DNA from: PZPK01 sp965230795
GTDB taxonomy: Bacteria; Pseudomonadota; Gammaproteobacteria; Pseudomonadales; Oleiphilaceae
DNA: 64,000 nucleotides
Assembly (NCBI GenBank): GCA_965230795.1
Contig: OZ246020.1
Location: forward strand, 1,798,001-1,862,000
Reading direction: 5' to 3'
Under the pieces are notes generated by a model, which did no database searches, was not told where the DNA came from, and saw only the letters and a list, made by a program, of their open reading frames with translations. Made by a program: the position numbers and the translations under genes. Of the stretch, positions 1 to 8,861 are shown piece after piece (the stretch's first letter is position 1; each line of letters starts with the position of its first letter).

Positions 1-2
1 GC

Positions 3-530
3 TTTATTCGTCATTTGCCGCACAAGCTTGTGGACGCTTTTCGGGCTACGCTCGAAGAGACCTGCAATGCCACCCTGTTGTTGCATGTGATTGATTGTCA
101 CGACGAAAACCGTATGGACAATATTGAGCAGGTCGAGTCGGTTCTGGAAGAAATTGGCGCCCACGAAATTCCGGTATTGAAAGTCTATAACAAGCTTGAT
201 CTGCAGCCGGAGAAATCACCACGCATCGATCGGGATGAAAATGGTAAACCAGAACGCGTATGGGTGTCGGCGCAAACAGGAGAGGGGCTCGAGCTTCTCT
301 TTGACGCCATTTCCGAGTTGCTGGGAGAGGAGGTTGTTCACCATCGACTGTTGATTCAACCTGATCAGGGAAAATTGCGAGCTCTGTTCTATGGCTCTTC
401 TGCGGTGCTGAACGAGTCAAGCGCTGAGGACGGTAGTGCTTGTCTGGAGCTGCGCATGCAGAGAGCGGATTTCGAAAAGCTGTTGCGCCAGGCGGGTGTT
501 AAGGAATCAGAGCTGGTTTTTGAAGGTTAG
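3..530 (+). CDS. hflX: GTPase HflX, C-terminal part (5' end outside window)
   Basis: C-terminal part of the ribosome-associated GTPase HflX, which splits or rescues stalled ribosomes. The reading frame is open from base 3 and starts inside the G domain: the FIRHLPHKLVDAFRATLEE stretch just after the G3 motif is highly typical of HflX. The G4 motif NKLD lies at about 189-200 and a G5-like SAQTGEG follows at about 267. The rest is the variable C-terminal domain. The gene is cut by the window edge, so its start and GTP-binding P-loop are not visible. In related bacteria hflX is followed directly by hflK; here hflK is 5.6 kb further on. It converges on the DUF445 gene with 43 bases between the stops, and I see no strong terminator there. 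Confidence 0.95.
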   Translation, partial: FIRHLPHKLVDAFRATLEETCNATLLLHVIDCHDENRMDNIEQVESVLEEIGAHEIPVLKVYNKLDLQPEKSPRIDRDENGKPERVWVSAQTGEGLELLFDAISELLGEEVVHHRLLIQPDQGKLRALFYGSSAVLNESSAEDGSACLELRMQRADFEKLLRQAGVKESELVFEG

Positions 531-573
531 TAAAAGGTTCTATTCGCAGGGATACGAGTCCCATTTGCTCTCT

Positions 574-1797
574 TCAAAGGGTCAGGCCGAAGATATAGAC
601 AACCTGCGCCGCGCCGGCCAGAGCACCGAGAATCCCGCCGATCACAATCAATTTGATTTCGTCCTCCTGAAAGCAGGGGCGCAACAAATCCTGAAACTCT
701 TCCGAAGGCAAGGCGCGCATGCGACTCGCCATGATCTCCTGGACTTTCTCCGCTCGCTCCCTGTTGAACAAGGGGTCTTTCAGGGTCTCTCGGGAGAGAT
801 CCAGGGCTTTCATGCCCGTATCCTGCTTAAGGTCTGCAAAGGCTTTTGGGCCCATGGCGATTTGTGTCAGCGGCCTGACGACACCCGCCACTTCGTCGAC
901 CAGGCCTTCGAAGTGAGATTGAACGATAGCGCGCGTGCGCGCGGCTTGCGGGCCGGTTAGCATGGCCTGAACGATGGCGTCTACTGTGAGAATGTCCGTG
1001 GTGATAATGCGGCAGAAAGACTCGGATACAGCCTGTTGACGCTTGAGGAACAAACCATGCAAAGTGAAAGGGCCTACTTTGTGAGGTGTCACCGGACGGA
1101 AAATCATATTCAGGGCCACCCAGTTTGTCGCCCATCCCACTAGAAAACCGCAAATTGGCAGAATCAGAGGCTGTGGCAACAGTGTCCACAGTATCAGCTG
1201 GGGAATACCGAACAGGGCGCCGAACCACAAGCCGCTCTTGACGATAAAGCGAAACTCTTCGGCACCACATTCCAGAAAAATACGATTGAGAAGGGTTTTA
1301 TTCTCTTCCAGCTTATCGGTCACCATTTTTTTCAGGTCAAACAGTGAGTCAATTTTGGGTCCGATATCGGCCACTAGGTCATCCATGACTTTTGGCAACT
1401 GCGCTTCTACACGTTGATACGCGAGTTGTTTGATGCTTGCCGGCAGATTTTGCCAAAGTGTGCGATGCCGCTTCAGCATGATTTCATCAACCAGCTCGGG
1501 TACACGCGGCTGGATTTCATTCATAATGTGCTCGCCGATGACCTCAGGGTCCATCTGCTCAACAATCTCGCTCACGGTGCCTAGCTTCGACAAGGTCGAG
1601 TCGACGCTGATCTCGGCCATTTTGCGCGCTTTGGAAGGAATGATGCCTTGCCAGCCAAAAAAGGGCGGCAGACCAACAAACTTGAGCGGATAAAAGGTCA
1701 GTTTGATCGCCAGCCAGTTGGTTATCCAGCCAACCAGTCCTGCGATCAAGGGAATGCTAATGAGTTTGGCTGCATCGATCAGGCTGCTGGCGTCCAT
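574..1797 (-). CDS. DUF445 family membrane protein
   Basis: Predicted 407-residue membrane protein of the DUF445 (YheB-like) family; molecular function unknown. Hydrophobic segments lie near residues 10-30, 190-225 and 385-405. A signature of the form GWxTNWxAxxxxFxP occurs twice, once after the first membrane segment (GWITNWLAIKLTFYP) and once in the middle (GWATNWVALNMIFRP), so the protein is an internal duplication. The long polar stretches between are helical and probably cytoplasmic or periplasmic. It is divergent from the TetR gene (148-base intergenic region) and convergent with hflX. It is the first gene of the block separating hflX from hflK. The AAAGGG sequence about 11 bases before the ATG is a weak ribosome site. 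Confidence 0.85.
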   Translation of the reverse strand: MDASSLIDAAKLISIPLIAGLVGWITNWLAIKLTFYPLKFVGLPPFFGWQGIIPSKARKMAEISVDSTLSKLGTVSEIVEQMDPEVIGEHIMNEIQPRVPELVDEIMLKRHRTLWQNLPASIKQLAYQRVEAQLPKVMDDLVADIGPKIDSLFDLKKMVTDKLEENKTLLNRIFLECGAEEFRFIVKSGLWFGALFGIPQLILWTLLPQPLILPICGFLVGWATNWVALNMIFRPVTPHKVGPFTLHGLFLKRQQAVSESFCRIITTDILTVDAIVQAMLTGPQAARTRAIVQSHFEGLVDEVAGVVRPLTQIAMGPKAFADLKQDTGMKALDLSRETLKDPLFNRERAEKVQEIMASRMRALPSEEFQDLLRPCFQEDEIKLIVIGGILGALAGAAQVVYIFGLTL

Positions 1798-1945
1798 TCA
1801 GACGGATTCCCTTTCACGGAGTTTAGTGAGGTGTGTTCAGACATTCTTGTACAGAACAAACTTTACGTCCTGCAGGTGTCGCATTAGCGGCATTTTGCTA
1901 GATTAATGTGTTTAGAACAATTCTTTGCGTAGCGGGAAGATGTAA

Positions 1946-2617
1946 ATGGCCAGACCAAAGCCCAACCCTGATGATATTTGTCCTCTTATTATTGAACAGG
2001 CAGTCAAACTGATTCAGGAGCGGGGCTTTGATAACCTGACCATGAAGGCTCTGGCCGTGGAGTGCGGCATGTCGGTTGGAAAGCTCTACCATTTTTTTCC
2101 CAGCAAGGATGATTTGTTTCTGCAACTCGAGATCGAATATTTTGACGGGTTTCGGATGGCGCTTGAAGATCGTTTTCCGAGCGAAGATGACTGGACGGTT
2201 AGTCAATTTCGTCATTTTCTGCAGGGCTACTATGACTATGCCACCAGTCATTTTGATCTCTACCAGTTAGTCACCAGTCCACCCAAAGTCTATACCCATT
2301 ACATTGGTACGGGTTCGGAGAATCTCGCCAGGGAAGAGCTCTCCTCAGCGTTAAAAGTGATCAGCTTTGTTCGTCATACCTTCAAACGCACCCTTGCAAG
2401 TGCGGGAGTATTTTTGGATGCGGAAAGTTTGCAGCGACGTTTCCTGATGCTGGTGAACGCTGTGCATGGCTTGATCATGATGAGTCGTTCTGCTGCCTGG
2501 CCCTATATCAGTGTTCAGGTTGAAAATGAGTCGGATCTTGGCAGGAATGAAAAAGATCTGGCAGAGATTGTAGGTGAGCAGCTGGATCTGTTGCTGAAAA
2601 CAATATGCCGGGAATAG
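1946..2617 (+). CDS. TetR/AcrR family transcriptional regulator
   Basis: 223-residue TetR-type repressor. The N-terminal helix-turn-helix is at about residues 32-51 and includes the typical YHFFPSKDDL recognition-helix ending. The remaining C-terminal ligand domain is variable and gives no clue to the inducer. The gene stands at the head of a same-strand set (metallo-beta-lactamase fold, SDR, epimerase) and is divergent from DUF445, so the natural inference is that it controls one or both neighbours. The ligand may be a lipid or lactone given those neighbours, but this is inference. I saw only weak inverted repeats in the 1798-1945 region and do not assign an operator. Confidence 0.9.
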   Translation: MARPKPNPDDICPLIIEQAVKLIQERGFDNLTMKALAVECGMSVGKLYHFFPSKDDLFLQLEIEYFDGFRMALEDRFPSEDDWTVSQFRHFLQGYYDYATSHFDLYQLVTSPPKVYTHYIGTGSENLAREELSSALKVISFVRHTFKRTLASAGVFLDAESLQRRFLMLVNAVHGLIMMSRSAAWPYISVQVENESDLGRNEKDLAEIVGEQLDLLLKTICRE

Positions 2618-2727
2618 TGCATCACAGGGCGTTGTTATTTTAAATGAATGGTGGTTCAATTAAATGTGGATGACTGAATGATCCATTTACCATTGCTTGA
2701 TTAACGCTAACGAGGAGGTGCTGCCCC

Positions 2728-3849
2728 ATGAACAGTCCGGTTCATATTCCGTTTCAGGTTACCGGTGACGAAGAGTTGGAAAAGCTGGGAATACGCAGCT
2801 TGGCCGAGATGGACATTGCGCGTCAGCATCCCTTGCCAACACAGCGTCTGGAACGCGCCCGCAGGGCCGCGCAGGAATTTCGCGATACCATGCTGTCTGA
2901 CGATGCTGACGTTGTGTTCTACCGCAGCATCAACCTGATTCGCGCGCCGTATCCCACCAAGTATGGTTTGCTGAATGCCAATACGGTGAAATCTCCCTTT
3001 ATGCATATTCTCAACCGGCTCTTTGTTATCCAGTACAAGAGTGGAGATGCAATCAAAACCTTGCTGTTTTCACCGTCGGATTTTGAGGCGAACCTGGAAA
3101 CGCCCTTTTTTAAGCGGATGACGCAGAAGTATGGACGTTTGTCTCCTCTGGTCAGTGCGTTTCTTGCACCTGTTGAAAATACCGTTGAACAAGCCTTGGC
3201 TCTGTGCGGGATTGAACCGGAGCAGGTCGACTTTATTTCCTACGATCATCTTCATACCCAGGATATTCGCAAATGGATGGGTGACGATTCTGAACCCGGT
3301 TACTTTCCCAATGCCAAGCTTCTGGTGATGAAACAAGAATGGGATTCGACCACCGCGTTGCTGCCGCAACAGCGGGACTGGTATTGCCCGGATGGCATTC
3401 AGGGTGTGCCGGATGATCGGGTGATTTTGCTGGATTCAAGTATTCGCCTGGGTGAGGGTGTAGCCCTGGTGCGGACACCGGGGCATACCGAAGGTAATCA
3501 TTCTCTGGTCGCCAAAACGTCAAAGGGATTGTTGGTGACAAGTGAGAATGGTGTATCCGCAGACAGTTATTCACCATTGAATTCCGCCATTCCCGGTGTA
3601 CGCGACTATGCGCGCGCCACGGGCATGGAAGTGATCCTGAATGGAAATACCTTGGAAAACTCTCTGGATCAGTACATTTCCATGGTGATGGAAAAGACCA
3701 TTGCCGGCCCTTGCACTGACAATCCGGATTTCTTCAACTTTGTGCCATCCTCTGAACTGACAGCTTACTGGGGCTTTCCTGGGCTGAAACCGACTTTCAG
3801 CTTTGGAGAGTTGGAGTTTGGCCAGGTTCAGGTCCAGGCGTCTCAGTAA
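2728..3849 (+). CDS. metallo-beta-lactamase fold hydrolase
   Basis: 373-residue hydrolase with a metallo-beta-lactamase fold. The metal-binding HxHxxD motif is at residues 174-179 (HLHTQD) and a second metal-site motif GHTEGN at 252-257. The roughly 170 residues before HxHxxD are longer than in lactonases such as AiiA, so this is a distinct subfamily. The substrate is unknown; lactone or ester hydrolysis is possible. A strong ribosome site (AGGAGG at about 2713) fixes the ATG. It lies 110 bases after the TetR gene and 26 bases before an SDR gene, which suggests a small catabolic operon. Confidence 0.85.
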   Translation: MNSPVHIPFQVTGDEELEKLGIRSLAEMDIARQHPLPTQRLERARRAAQEFRDTMLSDDADVVFYRSINLIRAPYPTKYGLLNANTVKSPFMHILNRLFVIQYKSGDAIKTLLFSPSDFEANLETPFFKRMTQKYGRLSPLVSAFLAPVENTVEQALALCGIEPEQVDFISYDHLHTQDIRKWMGDDSEPGYFPNAKLLVMKQEWDSTTALLPQQRDWYCPDGIQGVPDDRVILLDSSIRLGEGVALVRTPGHTEGNHSLVAKTSKGLLVTSENGVSADSYSPLNSAIPGVRDYARATGMEVILNGNTLENSLDQYISMVMEKTIAGPCTDNPDFFNFVPSSELTAYWGFPGLKPTFSFGELEFGQVQVQASQ

Positions 3850-3875
3850 TCAGCATACAGTAGAGGGAGAAAGTT

Positions 3876-4706
3876 ATGTCCAAGGTCGTGTTTATCACCG
3901 GCAGCGCAAGTGGCGTGGGTCGGCATTTAACCGGGCGTTTTGTACAGCAGGGCTATCATGTTCTGGCTACGGATATCAATATTTCCGGCCTGAAGGCCGT
4001 AGCCAAAGAGGATGGGTGGCTGCAGGACAGTGTGTGGTTGCGCAAACTCGATATCACTCAGAAGTCCCAATGGCGGAAGCTGTTTGCTGAGTTGTTGGAA
4101 AAGTGGGGGCGACTGGATGTGATGTGTAATGTCGCAGCATATCTAAAGCCCGGGCGGATTCATCAAACGGAAACAGAGGAAGTGGACCGTCATCTGGATA
4201 TCAATATCAAGGGATTGATATATGGCAGCAAGTTCGCTGCTGAAGCCATGGTGAAACAGGCTGAGGGACTGATTATCAATATTGCTTCGCTGGCAGGTGT
4301 TGCGCCGATTCCGGGAATTTCGCTTTACAGTACCACCAAGTTTGCGGTGCGTGGCTTTTCCCTCGCGCTGGCGCAGGAGTTGCAACCCTTTCATGTGGAT
4401 GTTTCGGTGATTTGCCCCGATGCCATCGAGACACCGATGCTCGATCTGCAGGAGGACTATGAAGAGGCTTCGCTTACTTTTTCTGGCGCGCACACCTTGA
4501 CGGTCAAAGATATTGGTGACGCTGTGTTCAATCGCGTGCTTACGAAACGTCCCGTTGAGGTTCTGATCCCCTCTTACAGAGGCTGGCTTGCAAAACTGGG
4601 GAATACCGTCCCGGGCGTGTCCTTCATGCTCAGCGATTATCTCGGCAAGGTGGGGGCAGAGCGCCAACGTAGACGTCGGCAAGGCAAAGTTGCCAGATCA
4701 GGCTAA
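3876..4706 (+). CDS. short-chain dehydrogenase/reductase (SDR)
   Basis: 276-residue classical SDR oxidoreductase using NAD(P). The cofactor motif TGSASGVG is at residues 8-15, the catalytic serine lies in IASLAG (about S138), and the YSTTK catalytic tyrosine and lysine are Y151 and K155. The usual NNAG motif reads CNVAAY at 84-89, an uncommon variant. The C-terminal extension (residues 240-276) is basic. The gene follows the metallo-beta-lactamase-fold gene closely, with an AGAGGGAG ribosome site, and precedes an epimerase. The substrate cannot be read from sequence; the neighbours suggest a shared pathway on a hydroxylated or lactone compound. Confidence 0.88.
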   Translation: MSKVVFITGSASGVGRHLTGRFVQQGYHVLATDINISGLKAVAKEDGWLQDSVWLRKLDITQKSQWRKLFAELLEKWGRLDVMCNVAAYLKPGRIHQTETEEVDRHLDINIKGLIYGSKFAAEAMVKQAEGLIINIASLAGVAPIPGISLYSTTKFAVRGFSLALAQELQPFHVDVSVICPDAIETPMLDLQEDYEEASLTFSGAHTLTVKDIGDAVFNRVLTKRPVEVLIPSYRGWLAKLGNTVPGVSFMLSDYLGKVGAERQRRRRQGKVARSG

Positions 4707-4776
4707 TCTATGAAGATAGCTACTATAAATTTCATATCGATATTCACTAAGCAGAGTTACATCCAAGCGAATTGCC

Positions 4777-5811
4777 ATGCCGAATGCTGACACGCCACAA
4801 CATGATATCCATCACTCCCTCGACACTCTCCCGGAGCCTGTCCTGATTACCGGTGCGGCGGGTTTTATTGGTCGCCACCTGATGAAAAGATTGCTGGATA
4901 CGGGCAAACGTATTATTGCCTTTGATGTGATTCCCTGTCCTGAATCGCTCGTTGATGAAGACAAGGTTTGCTGGATCAAGGGAGATATTACTTCGCCTGA
5001 GCAGGTTGAGCAGGCGGCGCAGGATTGCGGTTTGATATTTCATCTGGCGGCCGTGGTTGGGGATTGGGGCAGTGAAAGTTCGCATCGGCTGGTTACGGTT
5101 GAGGGAACCCGCCATGTCTTTGATGCGGCGCTCAAGCAAAAGCGGCGACCACGGATTGTGTTGGCCTCCAGCATCGTGGTGTATGGTGATCAGATTAATC
5201 AAAAGGTCTGTCACGAAGGGGTTCCCCATGGGAAAACCTTCGGTCCCTACTCTGAAAGCAAGCAGGCACAGGAGCGTATGGCGCAGCAGTATCTGCAGCG
5301 AGGCCTGGATATTCGTATTGTCAGACCTGCCAATGTGTATGGCGCCGGATCGAAGCCCTGGGTCGAAGAGCTATGTATCGAACTTAAGCGCGGTGTTCCC
5401 GTGTTAATAGGTGGAGGTGACTTTGATGCCGGCCTGGTACATGTGAACAATGTTGTTGAAGTCATGCTTCTCGCCGCAGTTAATTCCCAGGCGCGAGGGC
5501 AGATTTATAACGCCGCGGATGAGAATGGGATTACCTGGAAAAAGTATATGGGAGATTTGGCCAAGATCTGCGGTGCGCCCAAGCCGAGATCAATCCCGCG
5601 ATTGGCAGCGCGTTATCTGGCAGTCGCCGGTGAACGGACCTTTCGTTTGCTGCGCAGTGATACGCGTCCGCCGATCACGCGAGAGGCATTTAATCTGGTC
5701 GGCTCAGAGCATCATATCGATATGATGAAAACCCGGCGTGAGCTGGGCTATGAACCTGTGACTTCCTATGAGTCAGGTATTGCCGAAGTGCGGGAGTATC
5801 TGCACGATTGA
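4777..5811 (+). CDS. NAD-dependent epimerase/dehydratase family protein (extended SDR)
   Basis: 344-residue extended SDR. TGAAGFIG (residues 25-32) is the Rossmann dinucleotide motif and the YSESK catalytic pair falls at Y158 and K162. Residues 1-20 before the Rossmann strand are polar and variable, so a downstream start is possible, although no better ribosome site is seen. Proteins of this shape act as sugar-nucleotide epimerases, 3-beta-hydroxysteroid dehydrogenase-like enzymes or dihydroflavonol-type reductases; the exact substrate is not resolvable. It is the last gene of the block inserted between hflX and hflK, 70 bases after the preceding SDR. Confidence 0.85.
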   Translation: MPNADTPQHDIHHSLDTLPEPVLITGAAGFIGRHLMKRLLDTGKRIIAFDVIPCPESLVDEDKVCWIKGDITSPEQVEQAAQDCGLIFHLAAVVGDWGSESSHRLVTVEGTRHVFDAALKQKRRPRIVLASSIVVYGDQINQKVCHEGVPHGKTFGPYSESKQAQERMAQQYLQRGLDIRIVRPANVYGAGSKPWVEELCIELKRGVPVLIGGGDFDAGLVHVNNVVEVMLLAAVNSQARGQIYNAADENGITWKKYMGDLAKICGAPKPRSIPRLAARYLAVAGERTFRLLRSDTRPPITREAFNLVGSEHHIDMMKTRRELGYEPVTSYESGIAEVREYLHD

Positions 5812-6174
5812 ATCCAATGGATTCGCCGAAATGGCTTAGGAGGCAGTCATGACTGATCAGGGTTCATTGTATTCCTGGCATCAAGCAGATTTACATGCCC
5901 CATCCTGCAGACATTCTATATTTCCAGAATTCCCTTGCTGTCGCATGGTAACAACAATAATATGTGGCCCTTGCAAAGAGGGCGATCGTCTCCATCTAAG
6001 CATGAGTGACTGATAGCGCGGAATGGCTTTGGTCGGTTGTGGTAAATCTTCGAGCGATGAACCGTCCCGATATCCGATGCGTATGAATATCGTCAGGCGC
6101 CAACAATGTCTTGGCCGGATGAGTCACTTTGCGACATTCTCAAAAGAATCCAATTACATTAAACGGGGTAGTCT
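5812..6174. other. intergenic region before hflK
   Basis: 363 bases between the epimerase stop and the hflK start. No convincing gene: the open frame over 6023-6280 runs into hflK in another frame and has no ribosome site or recognisable product. The promoter for hflKC is presumably here because the operon is separated from hflX, but I could not place clear -35/-10 boxes. Confidence 0.5.
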
Positions 6175-7326
6175 ATGGCCTGGAACGAGCCGGGTGGTAA
6201 CCGAAACGATAATGATCCTTGGGGTAATAATGGCAAGAATCAGGGACCACCAGATCTGGATGAAGCCATTAAACAAATGATGAACAAGATCAATGGACTG
6301 TTTGGTTCCGGTGGCGGAAAAGGCGGTTCAGGTGGTTCCGGTAGCCAGGGCAGCGGCGGGGTCATATCACTGGTACTGGTGTTGGCTGTCATCTTTCTGG
6401 TGTGGAAATCTGTTTACACCATAGACGAACAGCAACGGGGTGTTGTCCTGCAATTGGGCAAATACAGTCGTACCCTGGATCCTGGTTTGCGCTTTGTCAT
6501 TCCTTTGGTTGAAAAAGTCATTCCCGTTAATGTCACCAACGTTCGAAACGCCGAACTGCAACAGGAAATGCTGACTCAGGACGAAAACGTGGTTGAAGTC
6601 GAGCTGAACGTTCAATACACCGTTTCTGATCCGGTCAATTTTGCTCTGAGGGTTGAAGATCCCGAGCGTAGCCTGCGTCATGCGGCGGAATCTGCTCTGC
6701 GACACGAAGTCGGTAGTACCAATCTAAACCCGATCATGACAGATGGTCGTGCCGTGCTGGCTTTGAATGTCAGGACACGACTTCAGGACTACATGAATCT
6801 CTACAACACAGGTATTAACGTCAATATCGTCAACATTAAGGAGGCACGAGCACCGTCAGCGGTACAGGCTGCCTTTGATGATGTACAGAAAGCGAACCTG
6901 GACAAGGAGCGTTTCGTCAACGAAGCAGAAGCCTACGCCAACACGATTGTTCCCGAGGCAAGGGGCCGTGCCCAACGGATGCTTGAAGAGGCCAACGCCT
7001 ACAAAGATCAGGTCATCGCCCAGGCCCAAGGTGAAGCGGAACGTTTCGAAAAGCTTTTGGTGGAGTATCAAAAGGCGCCAAAAGTCACGCGCGAGCGCTT
7101 ATATCTGGACGCCTTGTCCTCCGTTTACAGCAACAGCAGCAAAGTGCTGGTTGACGTGGAAGGTGGCAATAACATGATGTATTTGCCTTTGGATAAATTG
7201 GTGAGCGGCGCCAGCTCGGCCCCAGCCCGGAGCGGTGATCGGGAACAATCGGTTTCTGATATCGCTGATCAGGTCATAGAAGAATTGCGGTCTCGCAATA
7301 ATCGAAACGTGCGGGAGGGTCGTTAA
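6175..7326 (+). CDS. hflK: FtsH protease modulator HflK
   Basis: 383-residue SPFH/prohibitin-family membrane protein. With HflC it forms the large periplasm-facing HflKC complex around the FtsH protease and restrains FtsH degradation of membrane proteins. The N-terminal cytoplasmic tail is Gly/Ser-rich (residues 42-61), typical of HflK. One transmembrane helix is at about 62-79, followed by the SPFH domain and a long Ala/Glu/Arg-rich coiled coil. The stop is directly followed by the hflC ATG, so the two are translationally coupled. In many gammaproteobacteria hflK follows hflX directly; here a five-gene block intervenes. Confidence 0.96.
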   Translation: MAWNEPGGNRNDNDPWGNNGKNQGPPDLDEAIKQMMNKINGLFGSGGGKGGSGGSGSQGSGGVISLVLVLAVIFLVWKSVYTIDEQQRGVVLQLGKYSRTLDPGLRFVIPLVEKVIPVNVTNVRNAELQQEMLTQDENVVEVELNVQYTVSDPVNFALRVEDPERSLRHAAESALRHEVGSTNLNPIMTDGRAVLALNVRTRLQDYMNLYNTGINVNIVNIKEARAPSAVQAAFDDVQKANLDKERFVNEAEAYANTIVPEARGRAQRMLEEANAYKDQVIAQAQGEAERFEKLLVEYQKAPKVTRERLYLDALSSVYSNSSKVLVDVEGGNNMMYLPLDKLVSGASSAPARSGDREQSVSDIADQVIEELRSRNNRNVREGR

Positions 7327-8199
7327 ATGTCTAAAGCATCACTTGCAACCATCATTATTTTATTGGTTGGTATCGCTGTCATTTCCTCTTCTATCTACGT
7401 GGTAGACGAGCGTGAAGTGGCAATCAAACTCCAGTTCGGTGAGATCGTTGAATCGGATATCGGTCCCGGGCTGCATTTCAAAGTGCCGTTCTTTCAGAAC
7501 GTAAGAAAGTTTGATCAGCGCATACTGACTCTGGACTCCAGGCCAGAACGTTTTCTGACCGTCGGCAAGAAATTCGTTATTGTTGACTCGTTCATCAAAT
7601 GGCGAATCGAAGACGTGCGAGCGTACTACAAGGCCACTGCTGGTAATCGCTGGCAGGCAACCACTTTGCTTTCCAACTCAACCAACAAGGGCCTGCGTGA
7701 CGAATTTGCCGCCCGCAGTCTGACAGAGGTGGTGTCGGGAGAGCGGGATGAGCTAATGAGCGATATCACCGAAACCCTTAACAAGCAGACGCTGACAGAG
7801 TTCGGTATTCGCGTGCTGGATGTTCGGGTGAAAGGTATCGATCTTCCCGAAGATCTGAGTAAAAACGTCTATCGCCGAATGTCTACCGAGCGTGAGCGGG
7901 AAGCCCGTGAAACTCGCTCGCAGGGTAAAGAGCTCGCAGAAGGTATTCGCGCAGACGCCGATCGTCAGCAAACAGTGATCGAAGCAGAGGCCTACCGCGA
8001 TGCTGAAAAAATTCGTGGTGAAGGGGATGCCCTGGCTGCGAGCATCTATGCCAGTGCTTTCAACAAGGATCCTGAGTTTTATGCCTTTACGCGAAGCTTG
8101 AAAGCTTACACCGAGACGTTCTCAGGCAAGGATGACGTGCTGCTGTTGAAGCCGGATAGTGACTTCTTCAAATACATGAAGCAGGCAACACAAAACTGA
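7327..8199 (+). CDS. hflC: FtsH protease modulator HflC
   Basis: 290-residue SPFH-domain partner of HflK. A single N-terminal membrane anchor lies at about residues 6-26, then the VxxxEVAIKLQFGE start of the SPFH domain and a charged coiled coil around residues 180-235 containing repeated EREARE and RADADRQ patterns. It begins on the base after the hflK stop. The stop is followed within 8 bases by a MITE-like element (8207-8346), which therefore forms the 3' end of the hflKC transcript. Confidence 0.96.
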   Translation: MSKASLATIIILLVGIAVISSSIYVVDEREVAIKLQFGEIVESDIGPGLHFKVPFFQNVRKFDQRILTLDSRPERFLTVGKKFVIVDSFIKWRIEDVRAYYKATAGNRWQATTLLSNSTNKGLRDEFAARSLTEVVSGERDELMSDITETLNKQTLTEFGIRVLDVRVKGIDLPEDLSKNVYRRMSTEREREARETRSQGKELAEGIRADADRQQTVIEAEAYRDAEKIRGEGDALAASIYASAFNKDPEFYAFTRSLKAYTETFSGKDDVLLLKPDSDFFKYMKQATQN

Positions 8200-8615
8200 C
8201 TGTTAGGAGGCCCTGTAAAAACGTTGCGAGAGCAGCTTAGACAAGGCAAAACTTCATGAAAAAGCGTAGTGTATAGGTGATACATGAGCATTTTGAGTGA
8301 ATTTTTAGCGCGGTATAAGCAATCGCAGTAGGTTTTACACAGCCTCGTTAGGGCGGTCTTTCGATCGCCTGTCTCTGGCTGATAGCTGGGTCGATATTGC
8401 CGGGCTATCGGCAACTTCCTCTTGTGATCGCAACGCTTGGCGATCTTTCCGTAAAAACCGGTTTTTTTGTCCTCTATAAAGCGTTAAAATCGCGAACCTT
8501 TGGCCGGGCTCTATACGAAGAGCGCTCTTCAATGCTGAATGTATGATTGGCAGACAGGGCCGGGGTTCGGCTGATTGATCACCATGCGGTTTGAATGCGA
8601 TGAGCGACGGAATTG
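8200..8615. other. hflC to yjeT intergenic region carrying a MITE-like element
   Basis: 416 bases without a gene. The first third is the 140-bp palindromic element at 8207-8346 with its GTTAG duplications. The rest (8352-8615) shows no coding signal or clear promoter motif to me. In related genomes hflC and the DUF2065 gene are close together, so the element accounts for part of the spacing. Confidence 0.6.
8202..8351 (+). mobile_element. MITE-like palindromic element, copy 1, with 5-bp target duplication
   Basis: The element spans 8207-8346 (140 bp). Its ends are inverted repeats: GAGGCCCTGTAAAAAC at the left and GGTTTTACACAGCCTC at the right. Flanking it are identical pentamers GTTAG at 8202-8206 and 8347-8351, a perfect target-site duplication. 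Internally it folds further: an AATTCAC-like arm pairs with GTGAATTTT, and GTAT/ATAC surround the centre, so the whole element is an imperfect hairpin. It has no coding capacity. A second copy in reverse orientation lies at 56931-57071 with high identity across the full length. The transposase family that moves it is not identifiable here. Confidence 0.85.
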
Positions 8616-8801
8616 ATGTGGCATGATCTGTTAACGGCGTTTTGCCTGATGCTGATACTGGAGGGGATTTTTCCTTTTCTGAATCCCAAAGGTTGGCAAA
8701 AGGTCATGCAAAGTATCAGTGAGTACAGTGGTGGTCAGATTCGCATGCTGGGATTGGCCAGTATGATACTGGGCCTGATTGCCCTCTATTTGATTAAGTG
8801 A
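8616..8801 (+). CDS. yjeT: DUF2065 family small membrane protein (YjeT)
   Basis: 61-residue inner-membrane protein of the DUF2065/YjeT family, function unknown. It has two hydrophobic helices at about residues 5-20 and 42-60, separated by a short polar region containing NPKGWQK, typical of the family. I chose the ATG at 8616 rather than the in-frame TTG at 8613 because ATG-TGG-CAT matches the usual MWHD beginning. The hflC - yjeT - hisZ - purA order is the standard gammaproteobacterial arrangement. Confidence 0.88.
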   Translation: MWHDLLTAFCLMLILEGIFPFLNPKGWQKVMQSISEYSGGQIRMLGLASMILGLIALYLIK

Positions 8802-8861
8802 TTTCAGGTCGATGATTCGGACCTGGAATATTCTGACACCTTATCCAAGATGTAGGTTTTT

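Noticed and set aside
1850..1930. TetR operator candidates (TGTACA core and AGAA-CAA-TTCT)
   Set aside because: Arms are too short to separate from chance.
6023..6280. 85-codon frame before hflK
   Set aside because: Overlaps hflK in another frame, no ribosome site, no recognisable domain.
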